Below, piece after piece: positions 9,613-18,757 of a stretch of 64,000 nt of DNA (its first letter is position 1; every line of letters begins with the position of its first letter). The stretch is from Flavobacterium sp. NG2. GTDB lineage: Bacteria; Bacteroidota; Bacteroidia; Flavobacteriales; Flavobacteriaceae. A program made the translations under genes and the position numbers. Location of the stretch: assembly GCF_034119845.1 (NCBI RefSeq), contig NZ_CP139420.1:2086001-2150000 (forward strand), read 5' to 3'. The notes under the pieces are model-generated. The model made no database searches. It saw nothing but the letters and a program-made list of their open reading frames with translations, and was not told the origin of the DNA.

Positions 9613-11340
9613 TTAGTTCAACTGCATTCCTGCGATGATATTTTTTATTTTTTCGTTCAATTGAGCTTCTACTTTGGTGTAGTTTTCTACTGTGTCTAAT
9701 TCTGTGTTTACACTGATGTAAAATTTAATTTTAGGCTCCGTTCCACTAGGTCTAGCGCAAATTTTAGAACCATCTTCAGTATAGTAAATCAAAACATCTG
9801 CTTTTGGCATGGTCAATACTTCTTCTTCACCTGATAAAAGGTTTTTAGCAGTCGAAGTTTTGTAATCTTCTACCATTACCACACGTTGTCCGTTGATTTC
9901 TTTCAAAGGATTTTGACGTAAATCAACCATCATTTGGTTAATTTCAGCCAAACCTTCCATTCCTTTTTTGGTCAATGAAATTAAATGCTCTTTGTAGAAT
10001 CCAAAATCAACATAATGTTGTAGTAACTCTTTGTAAACAGAGCTTCCTTTGGCTTTGGCTTGTGCAGCTACTTCGCAAATCAATAAAGTTGCCGCTACAG
10101 CATCTTTATCACGAACAGCATCACCTACCATATATCCAAAACTTTCCTCACCACCACCAATAAACTGTTGGTTAGGGAAATCTTTAATCATTTTAGCAAT
10201 CCATTTGAAACCTGTCAAACCGCTTTTGTATTCTACATCATAAGCAGTGGCAAGTTCCATAATCATAGGAGTCGAAACAATCGTAGAACCAATAAATTGT
10301 TTACCGTTGATTTTACCTTCTTTTTTCCATTTTTCTAATAAAAATGCCGTCATCAAAATCATCGATTGATTTCCGTTCAACAACACCATTTCACCTTCGT
10401 TATTACGAACAGCTACTCCTAAACGGTCGCAATCAGGATCAGTTCCAATCACGATATCGGCATTAGTTTTGTTTGCTAAATCAATCGCCATTGCTAATGC
10501 TTCTGGTTCTTCTGGGTTTGGAGATTTTACCGTTGGGAAGTTTCCGTCTGGTTTTTCTTGTTCAGCAACAATATGTACGTTTTTGTAACCTGCTTGCGCT
10601 AGTGTTTGTGGTACTAATGTAATCGAAGTTCCGTGAAGCGAAGTAAATACGATGTTCAAATCGTCTTTGGCTGCAGCCGGAGTATTAAAACTAGCGTTTG
10701 CTACAGTAGAGTCGATAAAGGCTTTGTCAACTTCAGTGTCTATATAGTGAATCAAACTTTCGTTTGCATCAAATTTTATTTGGTTGTAATTCAATTTTTC
10801 AATCACATCGATAATCGCACCATCTTCTGGAGGAACAATTTGTCCACCATCTTGCCAGTATACTTTGTAGCCATTGTATTCTGGTGGGTTGTGAGACGCA
10901 GTCAATACAATTCCACACTGGCATCCCAAGTGTTTAACGGCAAATGATAATTCAGGAGTAGGACGTAAGGATGAGAATAAATACACTTCAATTCCGTTTG
11001 CCGAAAATACATCAGCAACAACTTTTGCTAAGGTGTCACTATTGTGACGACAGTCATAAGCGATAGCTGCTTTGATAGGTTGGTTTGGGAAAACAGTATG
11101 TAAGTAGTCCGAAAGACCTTGTGTGCTTTTTCCAAGTGTATATTTATTGATGCGGTTGTTTCCCACACCCATAATTCCACGCATTCCTCCAGTTCCAAAT
11201 TCTAAATTCTTGTAAAAACTTTCTTCTAATTCTTTTGGAGAACCAGCAATTAATTCTTTAACTGACTCTTGAGTTTTAGCGTCAAAAATAGGTGTTAACC
11301 ATTCGTTTACTGCTTCTAAAATGTTGTCTTTAATTTCCAT
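9613..11340 (-). CDS. Phospho-sugar mutase (phosphoglucomutase/phosphomannomutase)
   Basis: This is a 575-residue enzyme of the alpha-D-phosphohexomutase superfamily that moves phosphate between C1 and C6 of hexoses. All four signature sites are present. They are the phosphoserine loop TASHN (Ser149), the metal loop DPDCDR (301-306), the sugar-binding loop GGGEESFGY (about 398-406) and the phosphate-binding RPSGTEPKIK near the C-terminus. The length fits the PGM2-like group, and glucose- versus mannose-phosphate preference cannot be told by eye. It ends at the terminator 9551-9582. A structured repeat (11384-11470) separates it from the glycosyltransferase gene. Confidence 0.93.
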   Translation of the reverse strand: MEIKDNILEAVNEWLTPIFDAKTQESVKELIAGSPKELEESFYKNLEFGTGGMRGIMGVGNNRINKYTLGKSTQGLSDYLHTVFPNQPIKAAIAYDCRHNSDTLAKVVADVFSANGIEVYLFSSLRPTPELSFAVKHLGCQCGIVLTASHNPPEYNGYKVYWQDGGQIVPPEDGAIIDVIEKLNYNQIKFDANESLIHYIDTEVDKAFIDSTVANASFNTPAAAKDDLNIVFTSLHGTSITLVPQTLAQAGYKNVHIVAEQEKPDGNFPTVKSPNPEEPEALAMAIDLANKTNADIVIGTDPDCDRLGVAVRNNEGEMVLLNGNQSMILMTAFLLEKWKKEGKINGKQFIGSTIVSTPMIMELATAYDVEYKSGLTGFKWIAKMIKDFPNQQFIGGGEESFGYMVGDAVRDKDAVAATLLICEVAAQAKAKGSSVYKELLQHYVDFGFYKEHLISLTKKGMEGLAEINQMMVDLRQNPLKEINGQRVVMVEDYKTSTAKNLLSGEEEVLTMPKADVLIYYTEDGSKICARPSGTEPKIKFYISVNTELDTVENYTKVEAQLNEKIKNIIAGMQLN

Positions 11341-11383
11341 TTTGAGTATATGTGTTAGTTTTTAGTTCGTTTTTTATTTTTTT

Positions 11384-11470
11384 AGGAGCTGTTTCCTGCT
11401 GTCCGCTATATCTTGTGGCGGCATAATGCCGGCCGCCACAAGGATGCCGCTTCCATCAGGGCTAGGGCAT
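11384..11470. repeat. Structured dispersed repeat, copy 1
   Basis: The element opens with AGGAGCTGTTTCCTGCTGTCC and closes with TTCCATCAGGGCTAGGG. Between these ends lies an 11 bp perfect inverted repeat (11412-11422 with 11432-11442) rich in GC, unlike the surrounding AT-rich DNA. A second, diverged copy with matching ends and a different hairpin is at 27378-27526. It sits in the gap between the glycosyltransferase stop and the pgm start. I remember similar elements as common in Flavobacterium intergenic DNA, which I could not check here. Confidence 0.65.
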
Positions 11471-11471
11471 G

Positions 11472-12428
11472 TTATAAATTAACTACAGTTGCCACTTTAT
11501 AACGCTCCTCATTATGTTTGGTTCTCAATATGATTTCACCCAAAAATCCAGCTAAGAACAGTTGTGTCCCAAGTATCATGGTTGTTAAGGCGATATAAAA
11601 CCAAGGATTATTAGTTACTAAGGTGTATCTCATGTTGTTGTACATAAAATACAGTTTAGAAACCCCAATATATCCTGCTGATACAAAACCTATGATGAAC
11701 ATGATGGAACCAATGGCGCCAAATAAGTGCATAGGTCTTTTGCCAAATTTAGATAAAAACCATATAGTAATCAAATCTAAAAAGCCATTTATGAAACGTT
11801 CCATTCCAAATTTAGTTTCACCATATTTTCGGGCTTGGTGAATGACTACTTTTTCGCCTATTTTCCCGAAACCTGCATTTTTTGCTAATACTGGAATATA
11901 TCGGTGCATTTCGCCTGAAACTTCTACGTTTTTGACTACAACATTTTTGTAGGCTTTCAATCCACAATTAAAATCATTTAGTTGTACGCCAGATGTTTTG
12001 CGGGCAGCCCAATTGAATAATTTTGAAGGGATATTTTTGGCTACTACTGAGTCGTAACGTTTCTTTTTCCAACCAGAAACCAAATCGAAATTTTCTTCGA
12101 CAATCATTTTGTATAAACCAGGGATTTCATCTGGGCTGTCTTGTAAGTCAGCATCCATCGTGATGATAACATCACCTTGAGCTTTAGCAAATCCAGCGTG
12201 TAATGCCTGTGATTTACCAAAGTTCTTCATGAATCTAATTCCCTTGATGTTTGGGTTTTCGTTAGAAAAACCTTCGATGAGTTGCCATGAACTATCCGTA
12301 CTTCCATCATCTAAGAAAATGACTTCGTAAGAGTATTGGTTGTCTTGCATCACCTTAATGATCCAAGTGTATAATTCTTTTAATGATTCTTCCTCGTTTA
12401 GTAAAGGAATAAGTATAGATAAATTCAT
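11472..12428 (-). CDS. Glycosyltransferase family 2, membrane-linked (GtrB/ArnC-like)
   Basis: This 318-residue transferase has the GT-A fold start SILIPLLNEEESL, the nucleotide-binding DDGSTD (residues 40-45) and the metal motif DADLQD (about 93-98). Two membrane helices follow at about residues 233-255 and 272-295, a layout shared with dolichyl/undecaprenyl-phosphate sugar transferases. It probably loads a sugar onto polyprenyl phosphate for envelope glycan assembly. Its ATG overlaps the stop of the DUF4199 gene by one base (TAATG), so the two are translationally coupled. Confidence 0.88.
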   Translation of the reverse strand: MNLSILIPLLNEEESLKELYTWIIKVMQDNQYSYEVIFLDDGSTDSSWQLIEGFSNENPNIKGIRFMKNFGKSQALHAGFAKAQGDVIITMDADLQDSPDEIPGLYKMIVEENFDLVSGWKKKRYDSVVAKNIPSKLFNWAARKTSGVQLNDFNCGLKAYKNVVVKNVEVSGEMHRYIPVLAKNAGFGKIGEKVVIHQARKYGETKFGMERFINGFLDLITIWFLSKFGKRPMHLFGAIGSIMFIIGFVSAGYIGVSKLYFMYNNMRYTLVTNNPWFYIALTTMILGTQLFLAGFLGEIILRTKHNEERYKVATVVNL

Positions 12429-12961
12429 TAGTTATCTGATGTAGGTTTTGATTTAAAGAAAGCAGCCATTATTAATCCTAAAAGAGCACAGAAAAAAAGA
12501 CTGACTACAGCCCCTTTTACTTGTTCTACAATAGAAAAAGGATCTGTCTTTTTTAAATTTTCAATCATTTCGTTCAAAGAAGATTCGGGAACACCGAATT
12601 TTGCAGAAGTGCTTTTTAAATAGTTTACCGTTAATTCTAATAAAGAATCTTTGACTGATGGGTCTATAATATTGAATAAAATCATTTTAAATCCCACCGA
12701 AATTAGTAACCCAATTAATGCACAAATAAAATAAGTGGTAAAAGCATCTTTAAAAGGGAAGCTGTTTTTTAACTGTACCTTGGTTTTAATAAGTGCTAGC
12801 ATCGGGATGATGATAAATATCGAAAAGCTTAAAAGGGTAGTCCACCAAGCAATGAATAGTTCAAGATTAACGGTGTACATTATTGTTGTTATGAGTGATA
12901 AAATCACTCCTGTTATAGTACCATATGTGATTCCGTTTCTTTTTATGACTTCATTAATCAT
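12428..12961 (-). CDS. DUF4199 family membrane protein
   Basis: This 177-residue protein has four predicted membrane helices (about residues 12-30, 36-58, 72-96 and 148-170), a pattern and length typical of DUF4199, a Bacteroidota family without known function. It is the first gene of a two-gene unit with the coupled glycosyltransferase, so it may assist polyprenyl-linked sugar transfer; that is inference from context only. A TATATTTG -7 box lies just upstream (12984-12991). Confidence 0.82.
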   Translation of the reverse strand: MINEVIKRNGITYGTITGVILSLITTIMYTVNLELFIAWWTTLLSFSIFIIIPMLALIKTKVQLKNSFPFKDAFTTYFICALIGLLISVGFKMILFNIIDPSVKDSLLELTVNYLKSTSAKFGVPESSLNEMIENLKKTDPFSIVEQVKGAVVSLFFCALLGLIMAAFFKSKPTSDN

Positions 12962-12983
12962 TAGGCTGTCGTTTTTTTGTATG

Positions 12984-12991
12984 CAAATATA
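12984..12991 (-). promoter_or_regulatory. -7 promoter element for the DUF4199/GT2 unit
   Basis: On the minus strand the box reads TATATTTG, an exact TAnnTTTG match 22 bases before the ATG at 12961. No TTTG was seen at the expected -33 distance, so the promoter is only partly supported. Confidence 0.5.
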
Positions 12992-13261
12992 ACAATTCCC
13001 TATTTATGAAGGGAGAAAATCCAAGTCAAAGAACATTAAAAATATTTTGATTTGAATTTTTAATTATCAAGCCTAATTTTCACGAAAATACTCAATTTTA
13101 AATTTTAAGAATCTAGCTTAAGGAAGGGAGATTCGAGTAATTTTTTTTTAGCATCCTTATAATTAGGGGTGATTTGTTTACTTCCTGTCAAGGCTTATGT
13201 GCTCTGTTTAAGCAAGAATAAAACTAATTTAGGTATTTAGTAAAAAATATACAAACAAAGA

Positions 13262-13291
13262 TTTGTTTATTGAAAAATAATTGTACTTTTG
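13262..13291 (+). promoter_or_regulatory. Promoter of rpmE2
   Basis: TTTG (13262-13265) and TACTTTTG (13284-13291) are separated by 18 bases, a full match to the flavobacterial promoter. The transcript would carry a leader of about 105 bases that includes a small hairpin (CTTTTC pairing with GAAAAG near 13340-13361). This could be a ribosomal-protein leader, but nothing more can be shown. The rest of the 442-base gap before rpmE2 holds no gene that I can see. Confidence 0.75.
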
Positions 13292-13403
13292 CATCTTCAA
13301 ATAAAACAATAATAAATAAAAAGTTATAAGTTGTTTATACCTTTTCTTTAAAAACGAAAAGCTTCAAAGCAAATTATAGCCAAACAATAAAAAGATTTAC
13401 AAG

Positions 13404-13655
13404 ATGAAAAAAGGTGTACACCCAGAGAATTACAGATTAGTTGCTTTTAAAGACATGTCAAATGAAGATGTTTTTATCACTAAATCAACTGCAGATACTA
13501 AAGAAACAATCATTCACGAAGGTGTTGAATATCCAGTTGTAAAAATGGAGATTTCTAGAACTTCTCACCCTTTTTACACAGGTAAAAACAAACTTATCGA
13601 TACTGCAGGACGTATTGATAAATTTAAAACTAAATACGCTAAGCATATTAAATAA
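13404..13655 (+). CDS. rpmE2: 50S ribosomal protein L31, type B
   Basis: This 83-residue ribosomal protein begins [20 protein letters not shown] and contains the type B block [22 protein letters not shown], and it ends in basic residues. The zinc-binding cysteines of type A L31 are absent, which identifies the zinc-independent (C-minus) form. It is a single-gene unit with a consensus promoter before it and a terminator after it. Confidence 0.97.
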   Translation: MKKGVHPENYRLVAFKDMSNEDVFITKSTADTKETIIHEGVEYPVVKMEISRTSHPFYTGKNKLIDTAGRIDKFKTKYAKHIK

Positions 13656-13679
13656 TTTTAATTTGTTTTCAAAATATAG

Positions 13680-13709
13680 AAAGCCTCGCAATTTTGCGGG
13701 GCTTTTTTT
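13680..13709 (+). terminator. Terminator of rpmE2
   Basis: AAGCCTCGCA pairs with TGCGGGGCTT around a short loop and is followed by a run of T. It lies 25 bases after the rpmE2 stop. Confidence 0.88.
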
Positions 13710-13743
13710 ATGGTAGCTATTTGAAACTTTGTAACTTTGGCAT

Positions 13744-13840
13744 CGCATGTACGGACAATGACGTGCAAGTACGGACAATCGCGTGTACGGACAATCGCAT
13801 GTACGGACAATCGCGTGTACGGACAAGTCGCGACTTGTCC
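13744..13840. repeat. Tandem 16-base repeats capped by a 20 bp perfect palindrome
   Basis: Five units of the type CGCRTGTACGGACAAT run from 13744 to 13830; one unit is stretched to 20 bases. The last unit merges into the perfect palindrome GGACAAGTCGCGACTTGTCC (13821-13840). The stretch is GC-rich compared with its surroundings and lies between rpmE2 and the GlmU-like gene. There are no spacers of differing sequence, so it is not a CRISPR array. Confidence 0.85.
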
Positions 13841-13876
13841 CTACAACAATAATCAATTTTAATAAAAACATATAAA

Positions 13877-15052
13877 ATGAATTACATCCTTTTTGACGGA
13901 CCTTCTCGAAATGCTTTATTGCCTTTTACTTTTACGCGTCCTGTTGCTGATATTTTAATTGGAATTATGTCCATTCGTCAAAAATGGGAAATGTATTTGG
14001 GTTCTACCACAACAACTCTAACGGAAGAATATTTATCTGATAAATATCCAATGGTAGAATTAGAAGAAAATGTAATGATTAACGCTTCTTTCTTACCCAC
14101 CACAGCGCTAGTAGACTTAATTTTAGATTTAGGACCTAATCAAGCTATTTTTAAAGGTGAAGAAGTAGTAGCTTTTTATTCTCATGATAGTCAAGAGGAA
14201 GTAGATTTTGATAGTTATGAAATTATTGAATTTGAAGATGAAACGATTACAGTAAATAATCCTTGGGATATCTTTTCGAAAAATGATGCTGCCATTCGTG
14301 CCGATTTTGACTATTTAACAGCAGTCCGTCAATCGCAGCCTATTCCTAAAAGTGTGAATGTGATTGCACCTGAGAATATCTTCATTGAAGAAGGAGCCAA
14401 ATTAGAATTTGTGACATTAAACGCATCCACAGGTCCTATTTATATTGGTAAAGACACTGAGATAATGGAGAATTCTGTGATTCGTGGGCCTTTTGCTTTG
14501 TGTGAAGGAGCAGTTGTTAAATTAGCAACTAAGGTGTATGGTGCGACAACTGTAGGACCACAATCTCGAATTGGTGGTGAAATAAATAACTCTGTATTAT
14601 TTGGATATTCAAACAAAGGACATGATGGTTTCTTAGGGAATTCTGTTTTGGGTGAATGGTGTAATATTGGTGCAGATAGTAACAATTCGAATTTGAAAAA
14701 CAACTACGAAGAAGTGAAACTATGGAGCTATGAAACCGAAGGATTTGCTAAAACAGGCTTGCAATTTTGCGGTTTGATGATGGGTGACCATAGTAAATGC
14801 GGTATTAATACCATGTTCAATACAGGAACTGTGGTAGGAGTAAGTGCAAATATTTTTGGAAGTGGTTTTCCTCGTAATTTTGTTCCAAGTTTTTCTTGGG
14901 GTGGAGCATCGGGTTTTTCTACCTATATTACTAAAAAAGCTTTTCAAACAGCTAAAATCGTTATGAGTCGCCGAGGTGTTGAATTCGACGAACAGGAAGC
15001 TGCTATTTTGGAACACGTTTTTGAAGAAACTAAAAAATGGAGAAAAGAATAA
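13877..15052 (+). CDS. GlmU-family protein (left-handed beta-helix sugar-phosphate transferase-like)
   Basis: This 391-residue protein belongs to the GlmU-like family of Bacteroidota. The N-terminal third (YILFDGPSRNALLPFTFTRP) resembles a nucleotidyltransferase but lacks the usual G-x-G-x-R-M loop. The C-terminal half (about residues 165-330) has hexapeptide repeats of a left-handed beta-helix (IYIGKDTEIMENSVIRGP). It may transfer acyl or nucleotidyl groups to a sugar phosphate, but the true reaction is not known. A weak terminator follows at 15169-15210. Confidence 0.85.
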   Translation: MNYILFDGPSRNALLPFTFTRPVADILIGIMSIRQKWEMYLGSTTTTLTEEYLSDKYPMVELEENVMINASFLPTTALVDLILDLGPNQAIFKGEEVVAFYSHDSQEEVDFDSYEIIEFEDETITVNNPWDIFSKNDAAIRADFDYLTAVRQSQPIPKSVNVIAPENIFIEEGAKLEFVTLNASTGPIYIGKDTEIMENSVIRGPFALCEGAVVKLATKVYGATTVGPQSRIGGEINNSVLFGYSNKGHDGFLGNSVLGEWCNIGADSNNSNLKNNYEEVKLWSYETEGFAKTGLQFCGLMMGDHSKCGINTMFNTGTVVGVSANIFGSGFPRNFVPSFSWGGASGFSTYITKKAFQTAKIVMSRRGVEFDEQEAAILEHVFEETKKWRKE

Positions 15053-15168
15053 TATCTATTTCCTTGTAGAGACGAACTGTAATTTGTCTTTATTGTTGCG
15101 TATAAAACCGTAAAGAGGCCCTGCTGTGCCACTTTGCCCAATGTAGATTATATATAAAAATAAAAAAC

Positions 15169-15210
15169 AAAACTGCTTTATTTCTAACGAATAGGGCAGT
15201 TTTTCTTTTT
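15169..15210 (+). terminator. Terminator after the GlmU-like gene
   Basis: AAAACTGC (15169-15176) pairs with GCAGTTTT (15196-15203) and leads into a T-rich tract. The 115 bases before it contain a degenerate GTAGAGACG-type intergenic repeat and no gene. Confidence 0.65.
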
Positions 15211-15298
15211 GAAAGAATATTTTTTGTTTTTTTATAGAAAATTATTTGTATTTCGGATGTTTTGTTGTTTTTTTGGCAACAATTTAATAAAAATACCT

Positions 15299-16759
15299 AT
15301 GGAAGATTTTATCGGAATGTTAAATGACATTGTTTGGAGTAATGCTTTGATTATGTTGTGTTTAGGAACGGGGCTGTATTTTTCTTTTCGTACTCGTTTT
15401 TTACAATTACGCCATTTTAAAGAAATGTTCAAATTGTTGTTTGACGGGGAGAGTTCTGATTCTGGTGTTTCCTCCTTTCAATCCTTGGCGATGTCATTAG
15501 CTGGTCGTGTTGGTACGGGTAATATAGCAGGAGTGGCTACGGCAATTGCTTTTGGTGGACCAGGTGCTTTGTTTTGGATGTGGATGGTAGCATTTTTAGG
15601 AGCGAGTACAGCTTTTGTTGAAGCTACATTGGCTCAAATTTATAAAGAAAAACATTTAGGGCAATTTCGTGGAGGTCCTTCATTTTATATAGAAACAGGT
15701 TTAGGTGCCAAATGGTTTGGGGTTTTGTTTGCGATAGTTACGGTTATTTCGGCTGGTGTTTTATTGCCAGGCGTTCAGGCTAATTCGGTTGCAGAGAGTA
15801 TTCAAACGGCTTTTCAAGTTGAAACTTGGATGACAGGAGTAGGGGTAGCACTTATTTTTGCCACTATTGTTTTTGGAGGAGTAAAGCGAATCGCTAAGTT
15901 TACTGAATATATTGTACCCTTTATGGCGTTGGGGTATATCGCAATTGCACTGATTATTTTGATAGTTGATATACAAGAATTACCAAGAATCATTCTTTTA
16001 GTATTCAAAAGTGCTTTTAATATGGAAGCTGGTTTTGGAGCTGTTTTTGGAATGGCAATCCAATGGGGAGTTAAAAGGGGAATTTATTCAAATGAAGCTG
16101 GGCAAGGGACAGCGCCTCATATTGCGGCGGCTGCCAATGTTTCGCACCCTACTAAACAAGGTTTGGTGCAATCATTCTCGGTTTACATTGATACATTGTT
16201 AGTATGTACAGCTACAGGTTTAATGTTGTTACTTACGGGAAAGTACAATGTAGTTAATCCAACATTAGCAGCTGATGGAAGTACGCAGTTTTTATATGAA
16301 GGCTTACCAGGTGTTTCTGCAGGACCAGCATTTACACAAAATGCAATGGATACTATATTCCCTGGTTTAGGTTCTTATTTTGTAGCAGTTGCTTTGTTTT
16401 TCTTTGCTTTTACTACCATTGTCGCTTATTATTACATAGCCGAAACCAATGTATCGTACTTAACCAGAAGTTTAAAATCGCCTATTTTTATTACTATTTT
16501 AAAAATAGTGATGTTGGTTGTAATTGTTTATGGTTCAGTAAATCAAGCGCAATTGGCTTGGAGTATTGGAGATTTGGGAGTTGGTTTAATGGCTTGGTTT
16601 AATATTATTGCGATTATATTGTTACAAAAGCCTGCTTTAGCGGCACTTAGAGATTATGAACAACAAAAGGCTAATGGTGTCAATCCGGTCTTTGAACCGA
16701 AAGAAATTGGAGTGATGAATGCGCCAATTTGGGACGAAATCAATCAAGAGAAACAATAA
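15299..16759 (+). CDS. Alanine/glycine:sodium symporter (AGCS family)
   Basis: This polytopic inner-membrane carrier imports alanine or glycine with sodium. It shows the family motifs FQSLAMSLAGRVGTGNIAGVATAIAFGGPGALFWMW (split here as FQSLAMSLAGRVG and GTGNIAG) and SNEAGQGTAPHIAAAANVSHP. The frame opens at 15209. I chose the ATG at 15299 (MEDFIGMLND) because the 30 residues before it are hydrophobic junk and family members begin with a similar short N-terminus. That gives 486 residues, the usual size. A strong terminator follows. Confidence 0.92.
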   Translation: MEDFIGMLNDIVWSNALIMLCLGTGLYFSFRTRFLQLRHFKEMFKLLFDGESSDSGVSSFQSLAMSLAGRVGTGNIAGVATAIAFGGPGALFWMWMVAFLGASTAFVEATLAQIYKEKHLGQFRGGPSFYIETGLGAKWFGVLFAIVTVISAGVLLPGVQANSVAESIQTAFQVETWMTGVGVALIFATIVFGGVKRIAKFTEYIVPFMALGYIAIALIILIVDIQELPRIILLVFKSAFNMEAGFGAVFGMAIQWGVKRGIYSNEAGQGTAPHIAAAANVSHPTKQGLVQSFSVYIDTLLVCTATGLMLLLTGKYNVVNPTLAADGSTQFLYEGLPGVSAGPAFTQNAMDTIFPGLGSYFVAVALFFFAFTTIVAYYYIAETNVSYLTRSLKSPIFITILKIVMLVVIVYGSVNQAQLAWSIGDLGVGLMAWFNIIAIILLQKPALAALRDYEQQKANGVNPVFEPKEIGVMNAPIWDEINQEKQ

Positions 16760-16781
16760 ACTACATTTTCGATTTCATTAT

Positions 16782-16832
16782 AAGCTTCTAGAATCAGTTT
16801 TTAAACGCTGTTCCTAGAAGCTTTTATTTTTA
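16782..16832 (+). terminator. Terminator of the alanine symporter gene
   Basis: AAGCTTCTAG (16782-16791) pairs with CTAGAAGCTT (16813-16822) around a loop of about 20 bases, followed by TTATTTTTAT. It lies 22 bases after the stop. Confidence 0.85.
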
Positions 16833-16856
16833 TATTCATCCATTCACTAATTAAAC

Positions 16857-16864
16857 TATCTTTG
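16857..16864 (+). promoter_or_regulatory. -7 promoter element for the ABC-F gene
   Basis: TATCTTTG is an exact TAnnTTTG match about 60 bases before the ABC-F start and directly after the preceding terminator. The -33 element is not clear. Confidence 0.5.
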
Positions 16865-16926
16865 CATTTTTTAAGAAAAAGTTAATCACATAAGCGATTA
16901 GCCGAATAAACAAATCAACAATAACA

Positions 16927-18561
16927 ATGATTACAGTTAACGATATCTCCGTTCAATTTGGAGGGACAACTCTTTTTAGCGATGTTTCTTTTGCTATTAA
17001 TGAAAATGATAAAATAGCCCTTATGGGGAAAAATGGTGCGGGAAAATCGACACTATTAAAAATAATTGCGGGTCACGGAAAACCTTCAACAGGAAGTGTA
17101 TCAGCTCCAAAAGAAGCCGTTATTGCTTATTTACCACAGCATTTATTGACTACGGATGGTGCTACTGTAATGGAAGAAGCATCGAAAGCTTTTGGTGAAA
17201 TTTTTGCTATGAAAGCTGAGATAGACGAAATCAACGAGCAATTGACAGTGCGTACAGATTACGAAAGTGATGCTTACATGAAATTGATAGAAAGAGTTTC
17301 GGACTTAAGCGAGAAATATTATGCCATTGAAGAGGTGAACTACGAAGCCGAAGTTGAGAAAATCTTAATCGGTTTGGGGTTTGTTCGTGAAGATTTCACT
17401 AGACAAACATCGGAGTTTTCAGGAGGATGGAGAATGCGAATCGAGTTGGCTAAAATCTTGTTGAAAAAACCAGATTTGATTTTGCTAGATGAGCCTACAA
17501 ACCACATGGATATTGAAAGTATACAGTGGCTAGAGGATTTCTTAATCAATTCAGCCAAAGCCGTAGTGTTGATTTCTCACGATAGAGCTTTTGTGGATAA
17601 TATTACCAATCGTACTATTGAAGTGACGATGGGGCGTATTTATGATTACAAAGCCAAATATACACACTATTTAGAGTTGCGTAAAGATCGTCGTATGCAT
17701 CAGCAAAAAGCATATGATGAACAACAAAAGATGATTGCTGATAACAGAGCTTTTATTGATCGTTTTAAAGGTACTTTTTCAAAAACCGATGCGGTTCAAT
17801 CTCGTGTGAAGATGTTAGAGAAATTAGTTATTGTTCAAGTTGACGAGGTTGATACATCAGCATTAAAATTAAAATTTCCACCTGCTGCACGTTCAGGGCA
17901 ATACCCTGTGATTGTAAAAGAATTAGATAAAGCATATGGTGATCATATAGTTTTTAAAGATGCCAATATTGTTATCGAAAGAGGTCAAAAAGTAGCTTTT
18001 GTAGGGAAAAATGGAGAAGGAAAATCGACGATGATTAAAGCCATTATGAAGGAACTTCAGATAGATGGCGGTAGTGTCGAGATTGGTCATAATGCTCAAA
18101 TTGGATATTTTGCTCAAAATCAAGCTTCTTTATTAGATGAGAATGCCACTATTTTTGAAACGATTGATGATATTGCTGTTGGTGATGTGAGAACTCAAAT
18201 CAAAAATATCTTAGGAGCCTTCATGTTTCATGGAGATGATATTACCAAAAAGGTAAAAGTCCTTTCTGGGGGAGAGAAAACACGTTTGGCGATGATTAAA
18301 TTGTTGCTTGAACCAGTTAACTTGCTTATTCTGGATGAGCCTTCGAATCACTTGGATATGAAAACCAAAGATATTATCAAAGAAGCATTGCGTGATTTTG
18401 ATGGTACTTTAATCTTGGTTTCTCACGATAGGGATTTCTTGGACGGTTTAGCGACTAAAGTTTTTGAGTTTAAAAACAAAAGAGTTATCGAACATTTTGA
18501 AGACATTACTGGTTTCTTAGCTAATAAGAAAATGGAAAGCATGAGAGAAATCGAAAAATAG
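16927..18561 (+). CDS. ABC-F family ATPase, ribosome-associated
   Basis: This 544-residue protein has two ATP-binding domains and no membrane part. Domain 1 has Walker A GKNGAGKST (about residues 35-43), signature FSGGWRMRIELA and Walker B LLDEPTNHMD. Domain 2 has GKNGEGKST (about 359-367), LSGGEKTRLAM and LLILDEPSNHLD. The linker between them is charged and helical, as in ABC-F factors that enter the ribosomal E site. Length and domain spacing resemble YbiT. ABC-F members also include antibiotic-protection proteins; nothing here points to that role. Confidence 0.93.
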   Translation: MITVNDISVQFGGTTLFSDVSFAINENDKIALMGKNGAGKSTLLKIIAGHGKPSTGSVSAPKEAVIAYLPQHLLTTDGATVMEEASKAFGEIFAMKAEIDEINEQLTVRTDYESDAYMKLIERVSDLSEKYYAIEEVNYEAEVEKILIGLGFVREDFTRQTSEFSGGWRMRIELAKILLKKPDLILLDEPTNHMDIESIQWLEDFLINSAKAVVLISHDRAFVDNITNRTIEVTMGRIYDYKAKYTHYLELRKDRRMHQQKAYDEQQKMIADNRAFIDRFKGTFSKTDAVQSRVKMLEKLVIVQVDEVDTSALKLKFPPAARSGQYPVIVKELDKAYGDHIVFKDANIVIERGQKVAFVGKNGEGKSTMIKAIMKELQIDGGSVEIGHNAQIGYFAQNQASLLDENATIFETIDDIAVGDVRTQIKNILGAFMFHGDDITKKVKVLSGGEKTRLAMIKLLLEPVNLLILDEPSNHLDMKTKDIIKEALRDFDGTLILVSHDRDFLDGLATKVFEFKNKRVIEHFEDITGFLANKKMESMREIEK

Positions 18562-18582
18562 ATTTTTGTCAAAAAAAAGTCT

Positions 18583-18748
18583 ACCACAAATTACACTAAT
18601 TAGCACAAATTATTTTACTTTAAAATTATTACACAAATAAAAAGGTTGTCAATAAAATTATCTTCCAAAGATGTTTGATTGATTTTTTTTATGAATTTGT
18701 GTAATTATTGAGTCTAACTAATTTGTGCTAATTAGTGTAATTTGTGGT
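18583..18748. repeat. 30 bp perfect inverted repeat with a 106-base spacer
   Basis: The left arm (18583-18612, starting ACCACAAATTACAC) and the right arm (18719-18748, ending GTAATTTGTGGT) are exact reverse complements. Each arm is built of phased words (ACAAATTA, ACTAATTA, GCACAAATTA). The spacer is AT-rich and contains no frame. It lies between the convergent ABC-F and GNAT-like genes, where it could act as a two-way end of transcription. Confidence 0.9.
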
Positions 18749-18757
18749 TACTTTAAT

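Noticed and set aside
11671..11677. TATCCTG heptamer within the glycosyltransferase gene
   Set aside because: The second heptamer is missing at ten bases; a single heptamer is expected by chance. The same holds for 27811-27817 in the TonB receptor gene.
13744..13840. Possible CRISPR array
   Set aside because: Units follow one another directly, with no spacers of differing sequence and no cas genes nearby.
13485..13871. 128-residue open frame on the minus strand over rpmE2 and the tandem repeats
   Set aside because: It is antisense to a certain ribosomal protein gene and is kept open partly by the repeat array.
16927..18561. Antibiotic-resistance ABC-F protein
   Set aside because: Domain spacing and length fit housekeeping YbiT-like members and no resistance context is present.
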